From contig MNCI01020757.1 in the NCBI GenBank assembly GCA_015680685.1, forward strand, positions 76,659 through 140,658: a stretch of 64,000 bases of DNA, given 5' to 3'. The notes beneath the pieces are model-generated. The model saw only the letters and a program-made list of their open reading frames with translations, searched no databases and had not been told where the DNA came from. Shown piece after piece: positions 21,895 to 32,911 of the stretch (within the stretch, counting starts at the first letter, position 1; each line of letters begins with the position of its first letter). Source of the DNA: Gnetum montanum (lineage: Eukaryota > Streptophyta > Gnetopsida > Gnetales > Gnetaceae). The position numbers were made by a program, and so were the translations under genes.

Positions 21895-23825
21895 GATGTA
21901 TGCCGGCCTAGCTGAATCCTGAGGTACAGCATAGGTTTCCGTTAAGTTAAATTAATCAAATAATTAAATCACTGTCACATTAAGCTCACAACGGCAGTTT
22001 GCCAACTAATTTAAATATATCTAACATCCAATGCAAAGTAATAAAAACAAATCAAATAAAAAGGTTTCTCTGTAACAGAAAATTCCAATTCTTTATAAAT
22101 TATATATGTATTGCGGGTTATTGCTTATCGCTGGAAATTCACAATACGCAGCATAAAGTGGATGTGAATGTGCATACTATAAAGAGGTTTAGGAAAATAC
22201 TAACCAAACTTGTTAGAAACTATTCTTTTTCTCGCTTGCATTCGCCCCATATGAAATTATAAATCTTAAAACGTTTTCTGAAAACGAAATTTCTGACTGA
22301 CCCATGAAATGATAAGTCCAGGCTAGTATGGTCTGCTATGATCGATCCAAATCAGAATCGAACTTCAAACAATGCCCAGCATTGCAAACTCGTGCAACCC
22401 ATTTTGTAAATAGGGCCTCCCTGCGAAGCTATAATGCTAATGGCATCGAAATCGACAAGGAAACAAACTTTCGGTATCTCGAAGAGGGAAAAACCCAGAA
22501 TCGGACATTCATGAACAATTACAATTAAGAACCAAATTAATGCAGAGCGAACTTATGACCTTAAATTCAAGCCCAAGATTCAGTCCCGGTTCTTGCTGCT
22601 GCTGACAGAGATGATGACGATAGATTGCTTTTGTAAGCTGAATTAAGCTTTGGAAGCCTAATTTGCTGATGTTATACAGCATGGAATGTGGATACAACAG
22701 TCTGTCACATTAATCCTGATTGACCATGGGTCTCAATTGCATTCTGAAGATTCTTTTCAAGTAAAAATCTAACGCAGAGCCGTTCGATTTCCGAATTTGT
22801 TTTCCATGTGTTTGTTCGAATTTCGAATTTGTTCCCTTTATTACTTTTTTTCACCTATTGTCATTGTTTGCTGGGACCCACATGGCATAGAATTTGTGTC
22901 CACCGTTCGCCTTTTTTTTTTATTATTATTGATGCCCACGTTATATATAGATGATGCGATTTAATTAAATTCCTATACCACCCAAAGCTTTGAACATAAA
23001 AGATGGAAAGTTTAACTTGTGCATGAGCCACCATTACCGCGTGTTGTATGCTTAAGGCACTAATGTTATTATACTATTTTTAAATTTTATTAAAATAAAT
23101 TAACTTTTTACCAAAAAATTTAGAGTAGTAGTTGTTTAATTAGTTAAAGTATATGGCTTGTAAACTGCAAGTCTTATATTCCAATGTACATAATTGATGT
23201 TTCTTGAAAGAAAATCATGAATTTAACTTTCTACACAAGCCATGATAGTTGGGTTTTGATAAATCAATGAGGGGAATGTAGAAACTTGAACTACTTACCT
23301 CTTAATAGAATTTAAGTAAAACATAAACATATTCCCTATGTATGACTTGAACCTATAAACCCCTCTTAGTGTAATACTTGTTAGGGAATAAGATAACTAA
23401 TTACGACACTTTTCATTGGTTATAAGGCCTAGTTTAAGATACACTTTAGGCACCTTTATGTTATACTCAAATATTGTATTGACTATATATTTTGGAGGCA
23501 CCTAAAAGCTCAAGTCATATAGACTAGATATAGCAAGAAACATAATAAACTGGGGATGTTACATTGGGAAACATCCTCACTAATAACCGGTCTTGAAAGG
23601 GAGGAGCCCAATCTGGGGATTTACCATCCCCTAAGGATCAACTGAACCAATAGTAGAGAAAAATTGGTAGAAAATCAAACGAAGCAGAGAACACTAGAAT
23701 TAATAAAGACAAACTCTTGTGCAATGATTCCACTCGATTTAATAAGGGGAACTTTTGTGCAACAATGCCTATTGAAGAAGGTTGCTTGGATTCGCAGGTC
23801 TTCCCCAAGGCTACAAAAGATGAAT
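21895..23825. other. Actin upstream flank, no further gene recognised
   Basis: Minus-strand CTGTACCTCAG|GATTCAGC at 21911-21930 looks like a 5'-leader intron acceptor 20-odd bases before the actin ATG, as in plant actin genes. A leader exon may lie near 22560-22700, but no donor can be fixed. From 22900 on the sequence is AT-rich. A weak tRNA-like stretch (TTAGTTAAAGTATATGGC...) lies near 23135-23190. Confidence 0.35.
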
Positions 23826-26800
23826 CAACTGGTTAATATCCAACTTGAACTTTGATGCTTGGGATTTGATTTGAAAGTGAATGAGGCAGAAGATCTGCAA
23901 TTTTTCCATAATAGTTAGATGATATATATTGGAATAATCAATCTTTTAAAAGAGAACATTACATCTACGCTTCCAAATATAATATAGAATAATAGGCTTA
24001 ATAACCTTCCATAGAAATTTGAAATTTACTGAAGTGGTAGGCAAAACGCCAAACATAACATCATCTTGAGATATCTTGCACAATGGAATAACTTTGGAGG
24101 TCGATGTCCACACGTGTTGGGAAAAGGGCGCAATGCTAAAAAACATGAGCAAAATCCTCTTTACCACCACAGAGAGGATAATTAGGGATGTGAATCCCAA
24201 GGTATTTGAAACATTTACCAATAAGTAAACCTTGGTGAAGGAGACACCAGAGAAACTATTGAATTTTAGGGAGAGTTGATAGTTTCCAAATATGTTGGAA
24301 GAGGGGGATCTAAAATTGTTCCAACCCCTATTTATGTCAAGACTTGTTACATCATTGAATGATACTTGATGAGTCATGTAAAAATTGGAAGGGGGCTTGC
24401 GGCTTATAAGGTAAAAGTTTGGACCCATTAATCCATTGGAGGCTATGAAATGTATTTTGCACCAAAACATCTAGTTGAAAATGGCAATGAATAAAATTAT
24501 AAACTTGAGCCAAGCAATGATGCATTGCTTTAGAAGCCTCATATAGATTATTAAACACTTCCTCAGAAATCCATTGATAAACTAGTAGAAGATAACTAAG
24601 AGAAATAACTCCCTTCTGCAACCAAGATGTAGCAACCCTAGTGTTCATAATGGCAAGGGGAATAGACAACAAAGGTAACCACCAAAGACATAGCTTAGAG
24701 GGAAGAGTAGGGTTGATCTTGATCTTAGTCCAATCTATATAATGGTGTGAAGCTTGCCAAGTCCTCCAAATGATTTTGAAAACATGAGATTCAAAAATAA
24801 TGATAGTGTGAGGGGAAAGGATCCAATTAACAAAGTGGATTCCTTTCCAAAAGGTCTTGTTTTTGGGAAACGCTTATTGAAGTGTTAATTGGAGGAGAGT
24901 CCCAGTAATGTCTAGGGCATCTAGATGCTAAACCAACGACTTAGCAACCAAGGTAAGCCCTTGTTTGAAAGAGTTCAAAAGACCTAAGCCACCCTTATTC
25001 TTAGGAAGAGTAATAATATTCCATGTGACACGATGAAAGCCTTTTTAAGAATCTTTAGAGGACTACATAAACACCCCAAAATAATTGTTCAAGCTTTTGA
25101 TAAGCACCTTGGGAGGGGGCCTAGCATGAAGAATAATACACATGGGTAGAGGCATAGGTAGACTTACAAATGAGGTACTTACCAGCTAGAGTGAGAGGTT
25201 TAGTTTTTCATTTTTCAATTTTCTTTTGAATCTTAAAAATTACCTACTTTCAAAGAATTGATGTAGAACCTCCAAAACAGAAGGAAATTCCCAAAATTTT
25301 GATGATATCTTGATCCTGAAGAAGCTTACAATTATAGTTGGACAAATGATAGTAATTATTGTTAAAGTTATAAGCAAATTTTTTTTTTCCAATTTATAGT
25401 GGAACCCAAGAGCAAGCAATATTGCTCCACCCAGGATAAGAGTTCTTGTAAATTAGTAACTATGTTTTGAAGAAGAAAAAGGAGTCATTGGCGAAATGCA
25501 TGTTAAGAAGCTAAGGTTAAGGGGAAGAGAGATGGACCCCAGTGATAGCTTTATTCTAAATATCATAGTTTAACTAATGATAGAAAAAGTTAGCTACGAT
25601 GATGAATAGGTAAGGGGCAAGAGAACATCCTTGTCACACTAACCTATGGATAGGAAAGGAAGAGGTGATGCCAAAGGTAGTAGCTATTCTCATGGTAGCA
25701 TATGAGAATAAAAATTTCACCATATGTAAGAACTTAGGGCCAAAACCGAGTTTAGTCATAGTTTGTAGAATAAAGTTCCACTTTATGTTGTCATAGGCCT
25801 TTGCATAATCAAGCTTCATTAGGAGAATATCTTGACCATCATCCTCCGCCTAGTTGAGACCTTTCCACACAACAATCATATTATTTAAAATATATCTACC
25901 ATGGACAAAGCATGTTTTCTTGGGAGATATAATATGGCAAAGAATTTTCTTCAGATTTAAGGCTAAGCACTTGATCCAAATTTTATACACCACATTAAGA
26001 AGAGTGATGGGACACTAATTGGAGATACAAGAATGATGAACCGTATTTGATCTGGCTCCAATATTGGGACCCTGATATCGGGGCCCAAGAAGCGATGTCA
26101 AATATCCAATATCAAGAGATGTGTGCCGACCTATAAATATAGTGCTTGGGCATATGGTTTGGGCATAAGTTTTGTCATAGCATAGCAGAGCTCTAGTAGT
26201 TTCTTTTCTCTAGAGTTAGAATATTTTCCAAAGTGCTTGTAGCAGGAGTTATTGAGTGTACAGATCTTTCTTTGAGCACTATTGTACCTAAGCACGACAA
26301 TGTGTGCAGCAATAAAGATGAGCTTTTTGATCAAACCTTGCAACACCTTGGCTAGCTTAAATATGTTATTCATGCATTTAATATTTTATGCAATTCCATT
26401 TAATGCTTCTAAGTAATTAACCTAAAGTTAGCAAGATTAAATAGTAGTTAATTAAGCACATAAGCACGACTGCTTCGAGCATGCATATGATGCTTAGTAA
26501 TCCTAGTAGTGCTTAATGTTTGGTAACCCAGTAGCATTATATGTGTTCAAGACGTGCATAGAAAGTTGGACTAGATACTTATGTTAGGATAGTTAGTTAT
26601 TAATTAGCAATTAGATTAGTTAAATTGATTCATAAATTGAGTTTCAACTTGTTGTTAATCGTAGATGAATAAAATATAAAATAATAAAAATCATGTGCCT
26701 CAATTACACTTAACCATACAATTAAGCTCCATAAGGGTAGTTGAGAAGACAACGATCATCATGATTAGATTTTACATCTTGGAATTAGTGTACTTAAGAA

Positions 26801-27785
26801 CTTAAGGTCTACGAAATTCAACCAAATTGCATGTGAACGCTTGTGATTTGTATGGTTGAGCATAGGGGTACTTCGCCACTCATCAAGGTAGGATTCCCAA
26901 ACTTAGGAAGGAGACAAATAATCCCCTAATTTAAATTGGACCTAAGGAAACCAATAAGGATAGCCTCTCTAATGACTTGGAAGAGATCATTTTCCACTAG
27001 ATCCTAATGATTTCGAAAAACTTCAATTGGAAAACCATCATAACTGAGGGCCTTCCTAGGAATCAATTTAAAATAGACCTCTTGAAGCTCATCCTTAGTA
27101 ATATCAACTTCTAAACTTTGGAACATAGTAGAATTAATAAGGTAGGATCCTTAGACATAGTGATGGGAAGATGGTCTGATAAGGTTGCATGTTAATGAAC
27201 CATAGTAGTAGAAGAGGCTTACCAAAAAGAAAGGGTGGAAAAACAGAACCTATCTAACTGACTATAGATGCAAGCCTTTGCGAGACAAAGATTACTCCAA
27301 GTAAATCTATGAAGGGGATCACTAGTAGAGGCATCCATCCCATTGAAAAGGTAAACCTTTTTCTTAAAGGCTGAACAAGTTTGATACTCATAATTTAGAA
27401 AATGAAAAAACACCCCCCAAGCTTATCATGAGGGAGTTCTATCATATTAAAATCTTCTCCAAAAATCCAAGGTCTTGAGGGAAGAGAATTAGCTAGTTCT
27501 TTCTATAGAAGGGCACATTTTATAGAGTCATTAGTGGCATAAATAGAGCAGATCCTGAAAGGAACATGTGACAAGGAGAATGTAGCCCAAGAAACTCTAT
27601 GGCTAGAATCAAAACTACTTTGAATGATTTTATCTTTCTAATAAGTTGAGAGAAGAATGGGAGCATCCCCTTTCCCTCTTATGTGGGAAGTAGCAAGAAC
27701 TAATGAGTGAGGGAGAAACCAATGGGCAAAAAGAGATATGATTTGCTGAAATGTTAATTTCTTGAAGGAGAGCAAAGTTGAAAGG
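23826..27785 (-). mobile_element. LINE B, 5'-truncated non-LTR retrotransposon, split by a solo LTR
   Basis: Minus-strand homologue of LINE A. It starts inside the endonuclease at about 27780 (the QEINISANHIS block) and keeps FGEDFNMIE near 27480, RFTWSNL and YSQLDRFCFSTLSFW at about 27300-27220, and LSDHLPI near 27175. It then jumps over about 600 bases present in A to KAYDNIKW-type RT (25819-25634) and continues to the zinc-binding C-terminal region (24470-23946: WKVIKPIILYYIWKRRCNVLF). The G2 solo LTR 26034-26885 interrupts the RT. Frameshifts and stops are frequent. The 3' end is not clear; similarity to A fades near 23830. Confidence 0.8.
26034..26885 (+). repeat. G2 solo LTR nested in LINE B
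   Basis: 852 bp from TGATGAACC to CACTCATCA, the G2 terminal repeat. Its right end (minus: TGATGAGTGGCGAAGTACCC, CTCAACCATAC) matches the outer end of the G2 LTRs at 38744 and 46676. LINE RT sequence continues on both sides: the GGAATCC...ACC side and the CTCCAATTAG...CCCATCACTC side join up when compared with LINE A at 34478-34510. The flanking pentamers AAGAA and AGGTA may be an eroded target-site duplication. No internal retrotransposon sequence remains, so LTR-LTR recombination is likely. Confidence 0.75.
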
Positions 27786-28028
27786 TTAGATAATATTATA
27801 ATATACATAATGATGTCTCAATGTTCTAAGTTATACTTTGCTAAAACTTAGATAATAATAGAATATACATAATGATGCCTCAAGTGTATATTAAACTTTC
27901 AAATTGGTACCTACAAAAGCATTAGTTTGTTTTGAGTTGATTAACTCACACAATGCTATACTCGAAACATATATAATTTTTCTCTCTTCATTTTTTCTTT
28001 AGCGGATTTGATTATATAGAATTCCCCT

Positions 28029-29330
28029 GTGGGCAATTCTAAATTACCTTCAATTTCTTTACTAATGTTGACATTTCTACTTCTTCTATTGATGCAAAAA
28101 TTTGTTAATTTTGAGAATGTAGATTTACAAGCTAATGAGCAAAAATTTGAGATACCTTCTTCTAGTGATGTTGATGCAACTAAAATACTTAATTTTGAAA
28201 GCTCCAAGTCATGGGCTCAATTCTAGTGGGAAATGCTAAATTATAAAGTTTTAATTAGAGTATATATTTTAGGTTGTCCTTATATTATATTTATTTTAGG
28301 ATTCCAATACCTTCAAACACCTAATTTATTTCTTCATTGTGATGTATATAAGTCACTGGTTGTTGATCTTTTGTCATGATGTGTTCACTTAGATTTTGAG
28401 TTACCTACTTCATAATTAAAGTTTTTCTTCATACTTAGATGATTTGATGTAAAAACATGACATTCAAGTCATTTAGACCAATTATTATTCTTATTGTTCT
28501 CTATTTATTGAGCTAGGAAATGCTTGATGATGCAACATTTCCTAGATATAAAGTGTTTTATACACAAGAATGTAGCCTTGATCATTTGTAAGTAGACCTC
28601 AAATTCTAATGTCTAATCTTAAGAATATTCTAAAGTTTCATGTTTTGTTGAGTTATTTAGTCTTTCATTTTATTGATATATGTAGTCCTCCATTGATTTC
28701 AGGAAAGCTAAAAATGAAATTATTACCCTTCTTGATCCCATTAAGCATATAGAATCTATTTTTATAACTTTTGGTTTTCATAGATGTTTTTTCAGTGAAT
28801 TCAATTTTCTCAATCATAAGAAAGAATTGATATTAAAAGAATGTAGGAAAACTTATATTTGGACAATTACATATTATAATCTTCCTAATTCTTGCAACTT
28901 TTTCCATCGTGAAGGACATTTGTTTAATGCTTACCCTTTTTTGCTCAAGAAAAGAGACACTAAAAAAAGAAAAAAATATGTTGAAGTTGAAGATATGAAA
29001 AATCAAGTTAATGTCAATGATAAGGATGATCAAATGGAAATATAGAATCTAGAGAAGATAAAAGCTTCTATAAATATATTTACTTTTACTACAGGAAATA
29101 TTAATCACCCTAAACATATAGATAATAAGGTAAAATTTTCCTTATCTAACAAGAATACTAATAACTCAAAGATTAAAGCTAGTGTCAACAAAACGATTGA
29201 AGCTAATGGTAAATATTCTCAATGCAAGATTAATAGTTAGCAACAAAGTGAAGGCCATTTAAAAGTTGTGTTGCCATTTGATAATAAATCTCACTTTGAT
29301 ACAAATATTAGTATTAAGTCATAGTTCTTT
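28029..29330 (+). pseudogene. LINE ORF1 remnant (AT-rich subfamily)
   Basis: The plus strand carries decayed ORF1: a start-proximal segment near 28029-28226 (SSSDVDATK), an interrupted middle, then YYNLPNSCNFFHREGHLF (28870-28925), which matches the zinc-knuckle region of LINE A (FYLPNSCSYCHRAEHH) but with the second Cys lost, followed by a Lys/Glu/Asp-rich tail. The reverse-complement relative is at 54370-55560. No endonuclease or RT follows before 29330. Confidence 0.6.
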
Positions 29331-29994
29331 ATCTTAAATCTTTTTATTATTTTAAGTTCAAGCATAGATGTTGAAAAGTGATGTAAATCCTTTTAGGACT
29401 AGGACATTCATCTCTACTAATAATTACTTTTTTCCATGATTTTTTAAATTATTAATTGTAAGGTTATAGACTTGAGTAAATAGTTATAAAATTGGATAGT
29501 TTTTCTTTCCATCTTTCTTTTAGGTTGTCTACTCAATGTTAAACATGTGATGTAATCTAAATTTTTTTTCTTATTCTTAATATTTTTTTGAGCTCTAACA
29601 ATTACTCATGAGCATGTCATAGGAAAAAATCTTATTTGTCACTACCTTATAAAAACCTATTATTTAGATGACAACTGTAAGAAATCATAACAAATGTGTG
29701 AAGCATAAATAGGATCTTTCTAACAGTGAGCATAGTTTAATGGAATATAGACCATAACCGCAAGGCAATCTTCCAAGGATGTGAAATAATATGATTATTA
29801 ATGCTAAAGCTAGAATGCCTTGATATTTAACATATCAAAAACCGGTAAAGTAACATAACTATAATTATAGAGACATGACTCTTTGCACAAAAAATAATTA
29901 AGATTAATAAATAGTTGAATAATTAACAATTAATAGATGTTGGAACCCTAAAATAATTGTAATATAGGTATACCCTAAGATATTCTATCTAATT
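29331..29994. other. No gene recognised
   Basis: Very AT-rich; possibly further decay products of the LINE ORF1 remnant to the left. Confidence 0.4.
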
Positions 29995-30085
29995 AACACT
30001 TTACAACTCAACATTGTCCACCAAAATTGAACCCATGACTTGGAGCTTTTAAAGCAAGAGTATTACCACTAAGCTAACACCTTAT
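29995..30085 (-). repeat. tRNA-like repeat (SINE candidate), copy 1
   Basis: The minus strand reads a tRNA-like head: GGTGTTAGCTTAGTGGTAA (A-box form), an anticodon-stem-like CTTGCTTTAAAAGCTCCAAG, then CATGGGTTCAATTTTGG (B-box form). A tail around GGACAATGTTGAGTTGTAA is shared with copies at 38390-38460 and 53780-53875. The A/B-box pair plus dispersal suggests a tRNA-derived SINE; it does not fold as a clean functional tRNA. Confidence 0.5.
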
Positions 30086-31370
30086 TGTTTAATTAACAAT
30101 TAATGATTAAACTATCAATATATTATATAAACCATGAAAATTATCAACCATTGACATTACATATTATTATTACCAATAATTTTATATGATTTAGCTAACA
30201 ATTAAACTAATGTTAAGGGTGATATTTTCTAATAAGAAGTTTACTAGTTAAGCTACACTCTCATTAGTAACATGTTATGTTTTAGTTTAAAAAAGATTAA
30301 TTCTTATTGTGACTATTAGAGATGGGATACTAAAAATTTAGATATAGTGCTTTATGGATGTGTAGTATGTGTTCTAGATCTTGATTAGTAATCATGGCAA
30401 AAAATTGAAAAACTTCAAAAATAGTCATTATTTGATAAATTCAAAAGAAAAATTAACTCCTATATGTCATACTTTATTTAATGCTAATTTTGTTTTCCAT
30501 TAGTAGCTAACATAATGCATTAGTCCTTAACATTCATTCATCATCATCCTAGCATTGTCCCAACAAAATGGGGTTGGCTCCTTAACATTCTATTCAAATA
30601 ATAAAAATAGTAATAAGATCTCATGAGATATCATATGAAAATAACAAAAACTTGTATAGTACTACAAAGGAAAATTGTGGCTAAAAAATGGAGTATTAAA
30701 ATATTAATATAATAATAAATTCAGAATAAGCTTGTAAACATGTTAAAGAGAGTTTAGACATATGGTAAAATGAGATACAAATATATAGAAAAGTTCAGAT
30801 GTACTAGCAAACTATTAAAGGTGGTAGGTATCATGAAGTAGAATATCTACATGCAAATATTCCAATATCAATGAGAATATTAATTAGCAAAGTAAGAATT
30901 AGTTTATGTCACCTTTGCATTGAAAGTAAAAATTGGATGCATAACTTGGGATTCAAGTGTTGATCAAGAATCTTGGCCCAAAAAAGAAACTAAAAAAATT
31001 CACAATAAAAATTATTGTTAGATGAATTCAAGGTCAAATTCGAAGTTCCATATGCTACACTTTTATTAAAAAGCCAACATGTTGGTATTGGAAGCTAACA
31101 TAGCATATCACTTCTTAATTATATTTGAATAAAAAATAATAATAAGATCTTTGAAAAGATCATCTAAAAATCTCAGCAACAAGAATAATATCATAAAAGA
31201 AAATCATGGCTATAAAAATAGGGTATTGAAAATTCTAATGTAATAATAAATTCAAAACATGCATGAAAAAATATTAAAGAAAAGTTTTTAGAAAGATGGA
31301 AAGAAAAAACACAAAAAAAAGTAATAATTTTATTAGAAAAAAATTGGATGTAACATGCATGATGATGTGC
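30086..31370. other. No gene recognised
   Basis: AT-rich, with two related blocks (CTAAAAATGGAGTATTAAAAT near 30680 and a similar one near 31215) that suggest an old duplication. A CCCAACAAAATGGGGTTGG stem-loop lies near 30558-30577. Confidence 0.4.
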
Positions 31371-31388
31371 TATATTACATGTAATTAT
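31371..31388. repeat. Target-site duplication of LINE A, left copy
   Basis: TATATTACATGTAATTAT, identical to 36917-36934. With the preceding C the match is 19 bases. Confidence 0.9.
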
Positions 31389-31825
31389 ACAACTAACAAT
31401 TGCTGGCTCTGCTAGGTGGCTAGTACTAAATCATGATGTTGCTGATGTTTTCTTAGTGAAGTTATGCGTTTTTACGACTGTTGACTCTCCTTTCTTCCAT
31501 TGGGTGCTACTGCGCTACAGAGCACTCCTGCGCTCTGCCTCCTATGGTGCCGCCACCATCGCTTGCCCAGTGTATTGGATCGAAGACACTGAACAGAAAC
31601 AAACCGTAGGGTGCTCTTTTCTTCAGTTGGGCACCGCTGTGCTGCAGAGCCCTCCTGCTCCACCTCCTGAGTTTTTCTTGGCCATTTTATTTCTTTCTGC
31701 TGCGCTGTCTGGGCCCTTGCTCGTGGTGGGTTAACACGCACACTGGTGGTGAGGGTTTTCCTGCAGTCTAGGTTGCAGAATGGTGTCAGGAATGCGTGCA
31801 CCCTAGGCGTGGGCAAGTCACAAAG

Positions 31826-32911
31826 ATGGATTCATCAGCTTCTGCATTTCCTCAGGGAAGTTCATCTACCTCACCTCAACTTGATTTTCTTTTACCAGAT
31901 GATATTTTTGAAGAAGTTTCTAAAGATTTCACATCTCGGTTTCTGTTTTTTCAAATTGTGGGATTTTTACCACGGTCCCCAAGTTTAAACAGTCAAGTCC
32001 ATAGCCTCCTTCAGCCCCATGGCATTCAGGTTTCTCATGCTCGTTACTATGCTCGTCATTTCATTTTGGTAGAATTATTTGATGCTTCCTAGGTTGAAAA
32101 AGCTCTCTCTCAAAAAAATTTTCCAACTAGAAATGCAACCCTTATCGCACGCACCTGGAGTTTTGACTTTAATGTCAATGACCCCACTTTTAATATAATT
32201 CCTTGTTACATAGAACTGCCCAATCTTCCACTCATTTTCCCCTTTATTGAGAGGGACATTGTTAGCACCCTGGGCCCTATTATTTCTGATCATTGTACGA
32301 TGATCAATGGAACTCAAATTCGCCGTTATTGTATTGAACTAGATATAGCCCTTCGGAAGACCTCATTAAACCTCGGTGCTAGTGGAAAAATATTTACCCA
32401 AAAAGTGGACTATTTTTACCTTCCAAACTCATGTAGCTATTGTCACAGGGCCGAGCATCATATCTCGGTGTGTCCTATCCTAGCCAGGAAAAAACAAACT
32501 GTAGCCTCTCAGAAGACTCATTCCCCAGTCACACCACCAGTAGGCCCATCCTCAGTATCCTTTAAATTCGGATCTCCTCCCCCAACAACTCCTAAATTCT
32601 CCTCTTAGTCTAGCCGCTCCAAGCTACAGAAACAACAGTCAGGTACTCACACCTCCACCCAAGTCATCCCTTCAAATGTTGTCAAGAACTCATTCTCGGA
32701 GGTTGAGTTCGTGGTGGCCAGTGGAAGGAAACGAGTCAAAGCTTCCCTTCGTTCTACTTCTCCCTCCAACTCCTCTTCACTAGACACTTCCATGGCCCTT
32801 GTCCCCACCAACAACTCCTTTGCCCTCCTGTCAGGAACAAAGGAAACTGATACTTCGACTCCCAAACCTTTTGTTGCCCTCCCATCCAACCTACCCCTGG
32901 TTTCCCCATGA
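31826..32911 (+). pseudogene. LINE A ORF1 (nucleic-acid-binding protein)
   Basis: The ATG at 31826 opens a frame that runs to TGA at 32909-32911 apart from TAGs at 32090 and 32606. The first 200 codons resemble the DUF4283-type ORF1 of plant L1 elements (LDFLLPDDIFEEV, ARYYARHFILVELF, TWSFDFNVND, IPCYIELPNLPL). A CCHC knuckle, CSYCHRAEHHISVC, lies near 32440-32480. The C-terminal third is Ser/Thr/Pro-rich. In related elements ORF1 binds the transcript in the ribonucleoprotein. Both stops break what is otherwise a constant frame, which indicates a recently functional copy. Confidence 0.82.

Noticed and set aside
29995-30085. A functional tRNA gene
   Set aside because: A/B-box forms are present, but stems do not pair well and the three copies differ at positions that should be fixed.
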